Part shown: positions 33,482-42,626 of the stretch, one piece after another
How positions within the stretch are numbered: the stretch's first letter is position 1
Layout: each line of letters starts with the position of its first letter
Position numbers and translations under genes: made by a program
The notes under the pieces: generated by a model
Databases searched by the model: none
The model's input: the letters and a program-made list of their open reading frames with translations, nothing else
Told to the model about the DNA's origin: nothing
Assembly (NCBI GenBank): GCA_046263255.1
Contig: JBHELD010000012.1
Span: forward strand, 5,536-69,535
Source of the DNA: JALZEG01 sp046263255
GTDB taxonomy: Bacteria; Actinomycetota; CADDZG01; WHSQ01
Direction of reading: 5' to 3'
DNA: 64,000 nucleotides

Positions 33482-35923
33482 CTACGGCGACTCGCAGTTC
33501 AGGCTCGTCTCCCCGTCGCGGCATACGTCGGAATCCGGCCCCCCGTCGAGGTAGTCGTTCCCGAGGCCCCCGTCGAGCATGTCGTCGCCGCCCTTGCCCT
33601 CTATGACGTCGCCGCCGGGTCCGCCCTCGAACGTGTTCGGTCCCTCGTCGCCGCGCAGGAAATCGGTTGCGGCGGAGCCGACGATCCCCTCGACCGCCAG
33701 CAGGTTGTCGGACCCCGAGGCCTGTCCCGTCGCGAACCCGGCCTCGATGTCTGCCGTGACCGGAGAGGTCACGAGCTCGTACGTCACGACGTCGGCGCCC
33801 GCGCCGCCCTCGAGCACGTCGTCGGACGTCCCGCCGTCGAGGACGTCGTCGCCGTCGCCGCCGGCGAGCTGGTCGACGCCGTCGCGTCCGACGAGAACGT
33901 TCGCGCCGCCGTCACCCGTGAGGAAGTCCGGCTTGATCCCGCCGGAGAGGTTCTCGACCGCGGCGATCGTGTCGAGTCCCATCCCGTCCGCGGTACCGGC
34001 GCCGAGGTCGGCGAACACCTTCTTGCGCGCATCGAGGTAGTCGAGCGTGTCGGTGCCCGCTCCGCCGTCGTACGCGTCGTCGTTCAGCCCCGCGTGGAGC
34101 AGGTCGTCGCCGGAGTCTCCGAAGACCTGGTCGATCCCTCCGAAGTCGTAGATCGTGTCGTTGCCGTCGCCGCCGCGCGAGACGTCGTCCCCGTAGTTCG
34201 CCTCGACGACGTCGTCACCCCCCGCGCCGTCGAGCGTGTCGTTGCCGCTCAGGCCGAGGAGGTGGTTGGCCGCGGCGTCGCCGGTGAAGACGTCGTCGAA
34301 GATCGAGCCGGAGAGGTTCTCGATGCCGGTGAGCGTATCGGCGCCCTGACCGGTCGCCCCTCCGGTCGTGAGGTTCGCGGTCACGGCCGAGGCCGCGCTC
34401 GCGTAGTCGGCGACGTCGATGCCCGCGTTCCCGTCGATGTGGTCGTCGCCGTTGCTGCCTACGAGCGTGTCGTCGCCGTCGCCTCCGTCGATCGTGTCCG
34501 CGCCCGAGCGTCCGGTGATGTGGTTGACGGCCGCGTCGCCGGTGAGCGTGTCGTCGTATCCCGAGCCGAGGAGGTCCTCGATCTCGAGGAAGCTGTCGGT
34601 GCCGTGGCCGGTCGCGACGCCGGTCGCTATCGAGGCGGCGACCGGACCGGGCGCGGTGCCGAAGTCGAGAGCGTCGAAGCCCTTGCCCCCGACGATCGTG
34701 TCGTCGCCGCCGCCCCCGTCGAGCGTGTCGCCGAAGAACTCCCCGAGCTCGGGGTACGAATCCTCGTCGCCTCCGATGAGCGAGTCGTCCCCGGGCCCGC
34801 CGCGCAGCGAGTCCTCGCCGCGCCCTCCCTTGACGTCGTTGGGGCCGGCGTCGCCGATCAACGTGTCGGTCCCGTAGGTCCCGGTGACGTCCTCGATGTC
34901 GTTGAGAAAGTCTTCGCCCGCGCCGCTCGCGGTCCCGATCTCGAGGTTCACGACCACGCTGAACTGGTCGATGTAGCTCGCCTCGTCGTCGCCGTCCCCG
35001 CCGCCGAGGTAGTCGTCGCCGTCACCGCCGAAGAGGATGTCGTTGCCGCCGAACGCCTTCAGCGAGTCGTTCCCGCCCCTGCCGACGAGGCCGTTCGGGC
35101 CGCCGTCACCCTGGATCCGGTCCGCGTACTGCGAGCCGCCGATCGTCTCGACCCCGGTCATCTCGTCGTCGCCTTCGACGCTCTGAGCGATACCGCGGCT
35201 CAGGTCGACGACGACGCCGCGCTCCTGCCGGTCGCGGTACTCGAACGAGATCGAGTCGCGTCCGCCACCGCCGTCGAAGCGGTCGTCGCCCATGCCGGGG
35301 GCCGCGTTGTCGTTGTCCGGCCCCCCGCGCAGCACGTCGTCGCCGTCGCCGCCCGCCAGGTAGTTCGAGCACGCGCGCTGTCTCTCCTCCTTCTGACACG
35401 CGCCGGCGTCGATGACGTCGTCACCGTCCGCGCCGTAGAGGCTGTCGGAGTTGACGCCGCCGATGAGCGTGTCCGCGCCTGCGTAGCCGTTCAGGTAGTT
35501 GCCGTCCTTGCCGCCGTTGAGCAGGTCGTTGCCCTCGTGGCCCTGGAGGTTGTCGTCGCCGGCGTTGCCGTAGACGGCGTCGGCCCCTTTGCCGGCACGC
35601 ACGAAGTCCCCCGCGGTTCCGCCCGAGACGCGGTCGGAGCCCTCGGCGGCCTGGATGCGGTCGCGGCCCCTGTTCCCGCAGAGGAAGTCCTCGCCGGCGA
35701 GCCCGGAGATCACGTCGTTGCCGCCTCTGCCCACGATCACGTCCGTGCCGGCAGTCCCGGTGAGGTTGTCGGGGCCGTTCGTCCCGATCTTCGTGGCGCG
35801 CCGGCCGAAGCAGGTCGAGGGCGCGGCCGAGGCGTGCTCGGCCGCGAGGGGGACGACGGCGAACGCGAGGACGATCGCGAGGGCCGCGGCTGCAGCCGGT
35901 GTGCGGGCGGGGATCACGGTCAT
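33482..35923 (-). CDS. Large secreted RTX-repeat protein
   Basis: ATG at 35923 behind AGGAGAG gives 813 residues with a signal peptide (about 1-33, ending AAEHASAAP). The mature chain begins CFGRRATKIGTNGPDNLTGT and is RTX repeats (GGxGxDxxx) to the end, which is CRDGETSLNCESP. Segments of the type VVVDLSRGIAQSVEGDDEMTG interrupt the roll about every 90-100 residues, suggesting at least six repeated modules. Expected to fold on binding extracellular calcium. No enzymatic domain is visible; adhesion or matrix roles are inference. No copy of the 40-bp dyad lies upstream. Confidence 0.88.
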   Translation of the reverse strand: MTVIPARTPAAAAALAIVLAFAVVPLAAEHASAAPSTCFGRRATKIGTNGPDNLTGTAGTDVIVGRGGNDVISGLAGEDFLCGNRGRDRIQAAEGSDRVSGGTAGDFVRAGKGADAVYGNAGDDNLQGHEGNDLLNGGKDGNYLNGYAGADTLIGGVNSDSLYGADGDDVIDAGACQKEERQRACSNYLAGGDGDDVLRGGPDNDNAAPGMGDDRFDGGGGRDSISFEYRDRQERGVVVDLSRGIAQSVEGDDEMTGVETIGGSQYADRIQGDGGPNGLVGRGGNDSLKAFGGNDILFGGDGDDYLGGGDGDDEASYIDQFSVVVNLEIGTASGAGEDFLNDIEDVTGTYGTDTLIGDAGPNDVKGGRGEDSLRGGPGDDSLIGGDEDSYPELGEFFGDTLDGGGGDDTIVGGKGFDALDFGTAPGPVAASIATGVATGHGTDSFLEIEDLLGSGYDDTLTGDAAVNHITGRSGADTIDGGDGDDTLVGSNGDDHIDGNAGIDVADYASAASAVTANLTTGGATGQGADTLTGIENLSGSIFDDVFTGDAAANHLLGLSGNDTLDGAGGDDVVEANYGDDVSRGGDGNDTIYDFGGIDQVFGDSGDDLLHAGLNDDAYDGGAGTDTLDYLDARKKVFADLGAGTADGMGLDTIAAVENLSGGIKPDFLTGDGGANVLVGRDGVDQLAGGDGDDVLDGGTSDDVLEGGAGADVVTYELVTSPVTADIEAGFATGQASGSDNLLAVEGIVGSAATDFLRGDEGPNTFEGGPGGDVIEGKGGDDMLDGGLGNDYLDGGPDSDVCRDGETSLNCESP

Positions 35924-35955
35924 AGCTCTCTCCTGTGGTGAGTGCTCATCGGGTC

Positions 35956-36726
35956 CTAGACGCTTGAGGCGGTCGAACCGGTCCCTCCGGTTTGGTTGGT
36001 TTGGGGTGATGTCGGCGCGGCCCGTGCCGTCCGCGCGGCGTTCCAGTGCGTGACGTAGACGACGGCGGCGCCCGCGGCCGTGACGGCGGCGGTCACGAGC
36101 TGGACGAGGGCGGTCTCGCGCTCGTCGCCCGGCGGCCCGTCGGTCACGAGGCCGGGCGCGATCGCCCGCGTGAGCGCGAAGAGACCCGACGTCCCGGCGC
36201 CGATGACGACCATGACCGCGACGAAAGAGACGGCGTAGAGATAGGCGATGTAGGTCCTCTCTCCCGGCGAGGAGCGGAACGACGAATCGTCGACCAGGGC
36301 CCGCGTCCGTCTCCGGTGCCACATCAGCACCGCGCCCGCGGCCACCCCGAGCGCCGCGGCGTTGAGCGCGTCGCGCGTCCACGCGGTCTCTGCCTCCCGA
36401 GGCCCCCCGAAGACGTTCACGTAGCCGGTCGCGCCCGTCACCCTGCACTCGGGGTTTAGCGGGTCGGTGGAGCAGTCGACCGTCGTCTCGTCCGCCTCGA
36501 GGAACGCCAGCTTCGCCAGCGGGGCCGCGATGGACGCGACCGCGTAGAGGACCGTGAAGATCGCGACGAACGAGACGAGCGACAGGTAGAGCGCGTACGC
36601 CCGGTGGGATCCGGCGTCGAGCGCTCCGCGGTCCCCCGCGAGGGCGATGATCCCCAACAAGACGATCCCGACGAGCGCGAGCGGCACGATCACGAGATCC
36701 AGCACGCCGAAGCCGTATCCGAACAC
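35956..36726 (-). CDS. Multi-span membrane protein (DUF5671-like repeats)
   Basis: A 256-residue protein with six predicted spans. Two similar units are visible, HRAYALYLSLVSFVAIFTVL and RTYIAYLYAVSFVAVMVVIG, resembling the repeated core of DUF5671 proteins; this assignment is from memory of the pattern and is tentative. An extracytoplasmic loop has two cysteines (DCSTDPLNPEC). The C-terminal tail is Thr/Ser/Gly-rich. GTG start behind GGGAGG. It is 32 bases upstream of the RTX gene on the same strand and may be its operon partner. Confidence 0.65.
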   Translation of the reverse strand: MFGYGFGVLDLVIVPLALVGIVLLGIIALAGDRGALDAGSHRAYALYLSLVSFVAIFTVLYAVASIAAPLAKLAFLEADETTVDCSTDPLNPECRVTGATGYVNVFGGPREAETAWTRDALNAAALGVAAGAVLMWHRRRTRALVDDSSFRSSPGERTYIAYLYAVSFVAVMVVIGAGTSGLFALTRAIAPGLVTDGPPGDERETALVQLVTAAVTAAGAAVVYVTHWNAARTARAAPTSPQTNQTGGTGSTASSV

Positions 36727-36785
36727 GGAGCCCTCCCGCCGTAGGTGTCCAGCCGCGCCGCGACTATATGGACATACCTCCCTTC

Positions 36786-36791
36786 TATGCT
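36786..36791 (+). promoter_or_regulatory. Leaderless -10 box (TATGCT) for the DUF763 gene
   Basis: TATGCT, six bases, then ATG at 36798. No ribosome site precedes the ATG. Confidence 0.55.
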
Positions 36792-36797
36792 GGCGGC

Positions 36798-37862
36798 ATG
36801 CGTACGGGGCGCGCCGATCTGCCGCTGCACGAGGGGCGCGCCCCCGCGTGGCTTTTCGAGCGGATGCGCCTGCTCGCGCGCGAGATCGGACGCGCGATCG
36901 TCCAGGAGGAGGGGCCTCACGGCCTCCTGCGGAAGGCGTCGGATCCCTTCTGGTTCCAGGCGTTCGGGTGCGTCCTCGGGTTCGACTGGCACTCGAGCGG
37001 CCTCACCACGACTGCGTGCGGCGCGCTCAAGGAGGGGCTGCGCCCGCTGTTCGGCGAGCTCGGCGTGGTCGTCGCGGGCGGCAAGGGCAAGACGTCGCGG
37101 CGGGCGCCGGTGGAGATCGCGAGCGGTTGCGAGGCGTTCGGGCTCGACGCCGCGCCGCTCGTGCGCGCGAGCCGTCTGTCGGCGAAGGTGGACTCGGCCG
37201 CGGTGCAGGACGGCTACGACGTCTACCACCACACGTTCCTGTTCTCGTCGGACGGGGCGTGGACGGTCGTGCAGCAGGGGATGAACCAGTCCAACGGGAT
37301 GGCCCGGCGCTATCACTGGTACACCGCGCCGACGTTCGTCTCCGATCCCCACGCCGGCGTCGCCGGCCGCGCGGAGGCGGCGGTGACGAACCTCGTGGCG
37401 TCGTCGGGCGCGCAGAACCGGGATGTCTCGGTTGCGCTCGCGCGCGAGGAGCCGTCCAAGGTGTCGGGCGAGCTCGCGCGCATGCGCACGCTCACGATGC
37501 CGCGGCACCACTTCGTGCGCGTGGCCGACCTCCATCCCGGGCGGGTCGAGAGGGTCCTGCTGAAGGCATACGAGGCCCAGCCCGAGGACTACACGGCGCT
37601 GCTCGCGGTCCCGGGGGTGGGCGCGAAGGGGCTGCGCGCGCTGGCGCTGGTCGCCGAGGTGACGTACGGCGCGCCGGCGTCGGTCGAGGATCCCGTGTCG
37701 TTCTCGTTCGCGCACGGCGGCAAGGATGGGACGCCGTTCCCGGTCGACCGCGCGACGTACGACTCGACGATCGAGTCGCTCAAGCGCGCGGTCGACGACG
37801 CACAGGCGGGACGGAGGGACAAGCGGGCCGCGCTGCAGAGGCTCGCGCGCCTGAGGGCTTAG
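36798..37862 (+). CDS. DUF763 domain protein
   Basis: A 354-residue protein whose N-terminus RTGRADLPLHEGRAPAWLFE is the DUF763 signature. Other conserved pieces are PFWFQAFGCVLGFDWHSSGL, DGAWTVVQQGMNQ and MPRHHFV. A helix-hairpin-helix-like segment (LLAVPGVGAKGLRALALVAE, about 275-294) suggests nucleic-acid contact. Function of DUF763 is not known. ATG 36798 is chosen because it starts the conserved motif and follows a TATGCT box by six bases; an upstream in-frame ATG at 36768 is less likely. Confidence 0.88.
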   Translation: MRTGRADLPLHEGRAPAWLFERMRLLAREIGRAIVQEEGPHGLLRKASDPFWFQAFGCVLGFDWHSSGLTTTACGALKEGLRPLFGELGVVVAGGKGKTSRRAPVEIASGCEAFGLDAAPLVRASRLSAKVDSAAVQDGYDVYHHTFLFSSDGAWTVVQQGMNQSNGMARRYHWYTAPTFVSDPHAGVAGRAEAAVTNLVASSGAQNRDVSVALAREEPSKVSGELARMRTLTMPRHHFVRVADLHPGRVERVLLKAYEAQPEDYTALLAVPGVGAKGLRALALVAEVTYGAPASVEDPVSFSFAHGGKDGTPFPVDRATYDSTIESLKRAVDDAQAGRRDKRAALQRLARLRA

Positions 37863-38031
37863 CGCTCTCGTGGCGTCGGCAGTCGGGACCGACTGCGCGT
37901 GGGCGTCCCCCGGGAGGTGGAGGGGGGGCCGCCGCGGGATGCCATTCCTTCGACGCCGCGTCCCAGGAGAGCCGGTCACCGGACTTCGTCTCCTGCCACC
38001 AGGTGCCATCGCGCTGTATCGGATCCGCCAT
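37780..38031 (-). CDS. Possible small Trp/Pro-rich protein
   Basis: An 83-residue frame starting MADPIQRDGTWWQETKSGDR and LSWDAASKEWHPA, followed by a proline tract. Proteins with a short W-rich unit and a proline linker are common in actinobacteria, which makes the N-terminal half believable. The C-terminal half is Arg/Pro-rich low-complexity and overlaps the convergent DUF763 gene by about 80 bases, so the end may be wrong or the gene degraded. No strong ribosome site. Confidence 0.4.
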   Translation of the reverse strand: MADPIQRDGTWWQETKSGDRLSWDAASKEWHPAAAPPPPPGGRPRAVGPDCRRHESAKPSGARASAARPACPSVPPVRRRPRA

Positions 38032-38177
38032 CGTCACGCCCCCGCGGTTATCCGCCGGTTCCGGCCGATCGCGACAGCCTACTCACGGGTGCGTCGCCCG
38101 CTGCGGCAGATTTCGGCCGGGTGGGAAAGCGCGTCACCGACGGCCCGACCGCAGGAACAACCGATGCGCCGGAGGGG

Positions 38178-39671
38178 CTAAGGCTCGCCCCAGATCGCGT
38201 TGCGGATCGCGTCGATCCCCGCGATGAAGTTGTCCACCTCGGTGCGGTCCGGCAGCGGCTTCTTGCCGAGCAGGACGTCCAGCGCCAGCGCCTTCGACTC
38301 CGCGGTGACGACGCCGTAGCCCTGGTGGAGGTAGTAGACGGGCGTCGTCGGGCGGACGGCGTAGTCCCACGTGATCTTCTCGGGATCCGCGGGGACGGGG
38401 AACGCGGTCTTCTGCACGAGCGCCTCTGCCTCGAGCCTCGTCAGCTTCCCGTCGTCGAGCGGCCCCGCCGCGAGCTTCTTCTTGCCGGCCGCGACGACCT
38501 GGTCGGGACGCTGGCCGCCGGTGGTGTCGCCGAGCTCGACGCGCGCGCGCTCGACGATCGCGGAGAGGACGCCGGCGGTCGTGGGGGCCGCGCAGGACGT
38601 GCCGCCGAAGTCGCGCGTCTGCACGTTCTCCTTGTCCAGGACGGTCTTGACGCCGAACGCACCCGCGGCGCGCCACTTCGAGCCGAACGACGAGACGTCG
38701 ACCGGGATCGAGTGCCACCAGTGGGCCTGGCCGTTGATCGGCGACGCGGCCCCCACGGTGAGCTGCCATGCCGGCCCCGACCACGGGTCGGTCATCGATA
38801 TGTCGGAGTCCGGCGTCTTGCACTTGCACGGGTCCTCGACCGGGCCGCCCGGGGTGAACACCGTCGACGAGTTCGTGTTCGTCGCGCCGTTGCCGGCGGA
38901 GAACAGGATGCTCTGCCCCCGGCGCGTCGCGGCGCGGGTCGTCTCGGGATCGCCGAGCGGGAGGTTCGCCCGGTTCCCCCAAGAGTTCGAGACGACGTCG
39001 ATCCACGGCTGTGCGGTCGCCCACTCGAGGCTGCGCTCGCCGAGGCCCTCGACCATCACGATCAGGGCCTTCGGGTTCGAGCCGAACTTCGTCCCCGTCC
39101 CGACGCTCACGACGCCGGTGCCGTGGCCCTGGTCGTCGAGGATCTTGCGCTCGAGCCAGTCGCCGGTCGTGTCGCCCGCGGCGCGGGAGATCCCGCCGAT
39201 GATCCTCGTGCCGGGGAACCAGTAGAGCCGGTCGCCCTCGACGGCCTTCCACATGGCGTCGTCGGCCTCGCGCGCGGCCTCGTAGCCCTTTGCGTCGGCG
39301 ACGCCGAAGGAGGGCCTTAGCGCGGGGGCCTGGGCCGGGTACCCCTCGATGAACTTCGACGGGTGGTGCACGAACTCCGGCGCACGGAAGTCCTGGTGGT
39401 ACGGGTTGATGCCACTGTCGACGAACGCGACGACGACGAACGGCTTGCGCTCGAACGCCGCGAGCGAGCACGCGACCTGCTTGGGCCTCGGAAGCTTCAG
39501 GCAGCTCTGGTCGATGCGGATCCTGTCGCCGTTCGACCAGTGCCCGGTGTCGTTCTCCGCGAACCACTGGTCGCGCGGGGGCGTCGGCGGGATCTCCTGG
39601 GCCGCCGAGAGGGACGGGACGAGGGCGGCCGCGAGGGCCGCGAGCAAGACGAGGGACAGCGATCTGCGCAT
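38178..39671 (-). CDS. Secreted S8 (subtilisin-family) serine protease
   Basis: A 497-residue protein with a signal peptide (MRRSLSLVLLAALAAALVPSLSAAQ). The catalytic triad is visible: Asp in VAFVDSGINPYH (near 84), His in DDQGHGTGVVSVG (near 184) and Ser in FGGTSCAAPTTAG (near 356), with oxyanion Asn in FSAGNGA (near 262). The stretch QPWIDVVSNSWGN is nearly identical to QPWIDAVSNSYGN in the protease at 44282, so the two are paralogs. No inhibitor-I9 propeptide is evident. Probably an extracellular protease. A 33-base hairpin lies 63 bases upstream. Confidence 0.9.
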   Translation of the reverse strand: MRRSLSLVLLAALAAALVPSLSAAQEIPPTPPRDQWFAENDTGHWSNGDRIRIDQSCLKLPRPKQVACSLAAFERKPFVVVAFVDSGINPYHQDFRAPEFVHHPSKFIEGYPAQAPALRPSFGVADAKGYEAAREADDAMWKAVEGDRLYWFPGTRIIGGISRAAGDTTGDWLERKILDDQGHGTGVVSVGTGTKFGSNPKALIVMVEGLGERSLEWATAQPWIDVVSNSWGNRANLPLGDPETTRAATRRGQSILFSAGNGATNTNSSTVFTPGGPVEDPCKCKTPDSDISMTDPWSGPAWQLTVGAASPINGQAHWWHSIPVDVSSFGSKWRAAGAFGVKTVLDKENVQTRDFGGTSCAAPTTAGVLSAIVERARVELGDTTGGQRPDQVVAAGKKKLAAGPLDDGKLTRLEAEALVQKTAFPVPADPEKITWDYAVRPTTPVYYLHQGYGVVTAESKALALDVLLGKKPLPDRTEVDNFIAGIDAIRNAIWGEP

Positions 39672-39733
39672 GCCCCTCAATTGGCGTCCGGGGGCCGGAA
39701 TCCTGTCGACGCGGGGGCGCGGCCGGCGAAAGC

Positions 39734-39766
39734 GTCGATTTCTCCCGCGGTCCGGGAGAAATCGAC
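39734..39766. promoter_or_regulatory. Perfect 14-bp hairpin upstream of the S8 protease
   Basis: GTCGATTTCTCCCG (39734-39747), loop CGGTC, CGGGAGAAATCGAC (39753-39766). It lies between the end of the RTX gene and the protease start on the same strand. With no T-run, it may be an operator or a structured leader; a terminator for the RTX gene is the alternative. The remaining ~230 bases up to 39997 show no supported gene. Confidence 0.5.
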
Positions 39767-39996
39767 GAGCCGGGCGCCGCCGGCCTCACACCCGGAGCGG
39801 CTTCTCTTCCTCCTCCAGCTGCGCCGCCTCCCGGCTAGCTCGTCGAGGTGCTCTCCCTCGCCCGCGACGGCGACCTTCGGGATCAGGCGGTCGGTACCGA
39901 GAGTGGATCGCGACGCGGCCCGTTGCCGGAAGTGCGCAGCCGGAAGAACGCAATTCGTCCCCTCGCGCCCGAAACCTCGACGCCAGGAAGCGTGGG

Positions 39997-41421
39997 CTAC
40001 TGCGAAGGGGCGCTTCCGGGAACGTCTCCGGACGTAAGGACCCGCAGCATCCGGAGAAGCTGAGCGAGGACCTCCCGGGATCCGTCGCCCACGAGAGGGA
40101 GCGGAAGCGAAGGCAGCGGTGCGAACGCCTGCCGGGACCGCGACGAAGCGACGCCCGCGCCGTTCGTGGTCGATGTCTCACAGCCGGTGACGGTTTCACC
40201 TTCGACACACTGGTCGTCGCCGCGGCCGCCCTTGATCCTGTCGCGACCGTCTCCACCCGCGAGCTTGTCTCCGCCTCCGCCGCCCGCGACGAGGTCGTCC
40301 GCGCCTCCGGCTTTGACCACGTCGACGGCGCCGCCCCCGAGCAGCACGTTTCGTCCGCCGTCACCGATGATGACCTGGCTCTCGGAACCGCCGGCGACGT
40401 TCTCGAAGCCGGCGATCGTGTCGGAGAACTCCGTTCCCACCGCGGTCCCGGTCGAGAGATCGATCGTTCCCTGAAACTCGTAGTAGACGGTGTCGTTCCC
40501 GCGCCCGCCCCGAACCGTGCCCTGGCCATAGTGGCGATACGCGACGTCGTCTCCACCCCTGCCCACGATCCGGTCGTTCCCGCCGACTCCGCCGATGAGC
40601 TCGTTGTCGCCACTGCCGCCGGCGAGCACGTCGTCGTACGACGACCCGAAGATGTTCTCTGCGCTCAGAAGGACGTCGTTTCCCTCTCCCGTCGCCGTGC
40701 GGCTGCGAAGGTCGACGTGGACGGGCGCCGGCGAGTCGATGAACGCGGCGTAGTCGCGGCCGCGACTGCCGCGCAGGATGTCGTCACCCGAGTAGCCGAG
40801 GAGTGAGTCGCCACCGCCGCCGCCGTCGAGCACGTCGTCGCCGCCGTGGCCGATCAGGACGTTGCCCCGGGAGTTGCCCGTGATCGCGTCGGCGAACAAG
40901 GAGCCCTCCACCTGGTGCACCCCCCTGATCGCGTCGCGTCCCCAACCGCGAGCTCGTCCGGCGGCGAGGTCGACGACGACTCCACGCGGTGACCGGAGAT
41001 AGTCGACGACGTTGATGCGATCCCCGCCGCCGACGACGCGGTCTCGACCCCCTGCCGGATAGAACCAGTCCATGCCGAGGCCGCCCCGCATGACGTCGTC
41101 GCCGGGGCCCCCGCAGATGGAGTCGTGGCCGGCGTAGCCGACGATGCGATCGTCGCCCGCACCCGCCCAGAAAACGTCTTGTCCTGCGGTCCCGCGAAGG
41201 ACGTCGTCACCGGAGGTGCCGCGCACCGTGACCTTCCGGATGCCGCAGAAGTGCTCTTGTGCCGCGCGGGCGGGAAGAGAAAGAAAGGGCCCGGTCAGCC
41301 CGAGGAGCCCGATCGCGACGATCGCGCTGGCCGTTGGGGCACCGAGTGATCCCGGCGATCGCACACCGCGACGCGCGCGCCTCGGCGGCATTCCTCGAGC
41401 CAGCAACGCCGCCGCGCTCAC
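39997..41421 (-). CDS. Secreted RTX-repeat protein
   Basis: The GTG at 41421 overlaps the previous gene's stop by four bases (GTGA), giving 474 residues; an ATG at 41391 is possible. A hydrophobic export segment (ASAIVAIGLLGLTGPFLSLPARA) precedes the mature start HFCGIRKVTVRGTSGDDVLR. RTX nonapeptides fill about 300 residues and end CVEGETVTGCE, the same Cys-bracketed plan as the others, followed here by an extra ~50-residue Ser/Leu-rich tail. Co-translated with the secreted protein upstream, so the two products probably work together outside the cell. Confidence 0.85.
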   Translation of the reverse strand: MSAAALLARGMPPRRARRGVRSPGSLGAPTASAIVAIGLLGLTGPFLSLPARAAQEHFCGIRKVTVRGTSGDDVLRGTAGQDVFWAGAGDDRIVGYAGHDSICGGPGDDVMRGGLGMDWFYPAGGRDRVVGGGDRINVVDYLRSPRGVVVDLAAGRARGWGRDAIRGVHQVEGSLFADAITGNSRGNVLIGHGGDDVLDGGGGGDSLLGYSGDDILRGSRGRDYAAFIDSPAPVHVDLRSRTATGEGNDVLLSAENIFGSSYDDVLAGGSGDNELIGGVGGNDRIVGRGGDDVAYRHYGQGTVRGGRGNDTVYYEFQGTIDLSTGTAVGTEFSDTIAGFENVAGGSESQVIIGDGGRNVLLGGGAVDVVKAGGADDLVAGGGGGDKLAGGDGRDRIKGGRGDDQCVEGETVTGCETSTTNGAGVASSRSRQAFAPLPSLPLPLVGDGSREVLAQLLRMLRVLTSGDVPGSAPSQ

Positions 41422-42476
41422 TCCTCTGTCGGCAGCCATGACTCTGCGTACTCGATGGCGTCCGCGGACGCTCCGTCGACGGACATCCCGGGGCAATAGA
41501 GCTCGGCCGTGGCTTTCGCCGTATCTCGCTCTTCGTCGATCTGATTGGGACCGCCTCCGTCAACGGCATGCCCCCTGACACGAATTCTGTAGACAGCGGT
41601 CTGCTGTTTCGTGCACGGCTCTGCGATCTTCTTCGAGGCGTCCCCCCAGACGCCCCCCTCGCTGATGATCTTCTTCTTTTCCCTGCAGCCCATCTTCGTC
41701 CAGGCACCCGCCACCGCGCGATGGAGACATACCTTGATCTCGACGAACGATACGAACTCGCCACATTCGAAGGTTCCGCGCCCCACGACCATCCCACCTC
41801 CAGCCGAGATGCGAGGACCCGATACCGACGCTTCGCATTCCAGATCCGAGAGCTCCGCATCCATCTCCCAGGCCAGGTCGACAACGTCGTCTGGATCCGG
41901 GCACGTCTCGCGCGCCTCGTCCGCGTTGTCGAGGTCGCAGGCGCTCCACGGCCCGAGGGGATCCTGGGCCGCGTCGCACGCGCCGGCGTCGCATACCAGG
42001 CCCACCAGCTCCTCGGTGCCGTCGTTGCCGCACCCGTCGTCGCCACATTCGAGTGGACTTTCAACCGCACCCATCACCGTTGCGTCCGGCGGAGGAGTGG
42101 TGACGGGCGCGACTGGCTCCGGCACGACAGACGTCGCTTCGGTCATCGGCGCGGCGACGAACGCGCCGCTGTCGTGCGAAGTGGGGTCGGTGCGCGTCAG
42201 GCCGATGAGCCGGTTCGACGCGGCATCGGCCATCGCGTAGGCGAACGTCTCTTCATTCGTCGTCCCGGGCTCGAACACGGCTATTCCGCCACCAGGCGGA
42301 AAGCCCGTGGTGCTGTCGAGAGGGATCGACACGGAATCGCCTGCGAGCTCGGCGGCAACGGGCTCGAGCAGCGTCGCGCCGACCGGCTCCGCACCTGAGA
42401 TCCCGCCGGCGCCCGCAAGACTCCCCACCACCACGGCCACGATGAGTGCAACGCGCGCAACCCCCCGATATCCCAT
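41418..42476 (-). CDS. Secreted cysteine-rich protein of unknown function
   Basis: A 352-residue protein; ATG 42476 follows GGAAGGCGG and starts a signal peptide (VALIVAVVVGSLAGAGGISGAE). The first mature part (SIPLDSTTGFPPGGGIAVFE) resembles surface repeat strands; a central acidic, Cys-rich region (about 140-210, at least eight Cys: CGDDGCGNDG, CDAGACD, CDLDN, CPDPDD) may bind metal or be disulphide-bonded. The C-terminal part has three more Cys. No family recognised. It is transcribed from its own promoter and coupled to an RTX gene. Confidence 0.75.
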   Translation of the reverse strand: MGYRGVARVALIVAVVVGSLAGAGGISGAEPVGATLLEPVAAELAGDSVSIPLDSTTGFPPGGGIAVFEPGTTNEETFAYAMADAASNRLIGLTRTDPTSHDSGAFVAAPMTEATSVVPEPVAPVTTPPPDATVMGAVESPLECGDDGCGNDGTEELVGLVCDAGACDAAQDPLGPWSACDLDNADEARETCPDPDDVVDLAWEMDAELSDLECEASVSGPRISAGGGMVVGRGTFECGEFVSFVEIKVCLHRAVAGAWTKMGCREKKKIISEGGVWGDASKKIAEPCTKQQTAVYRIRVRGHAVDGGGPNQIDEERDTAKATAELYCPGMSVDGASADAIEYAESWLPTEE

Positions 42477-42526
42477 CGAGCCGCCTTCCGCCTCACAAGC
42501 GGTCCCCACCGCCTGGCCTGGCGGGC

Positions 42527-42556
42527 AGTATGGCGTAGTTAACTCAGACTAGTCAA
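42527..42556 (-). promoter_or_regulatory. Sigma-70-like promoter for the secreted protein/RTX operon
   Basis: Minus strand: TTGACT (42551-42556), 18-base spacer, CATACT (42527-42532), about 50 bases before the ATG at 42476. The surrounding bases are clearly richer in A/T than the rest of the window. Confidence 0.5.
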
Positions 42557-42626
42557 GGAGTACTTCTCATAGTTATTCGGCGGCCGCCCCGCCAAAGCCC
42601 CTCACGGCCAGTGACGGGTGCCAGCG

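Noticed and set aside
30833..35941. A plus-strand frame of about 1,700 codons spanning two gene regions
   Set aside because: It is an out-of-frame reading across the glucanotransferase fusion and antisense to the RTX gene; Arg/Ala/Val-rich composition and no domains, an effect of high-GC codon bias.
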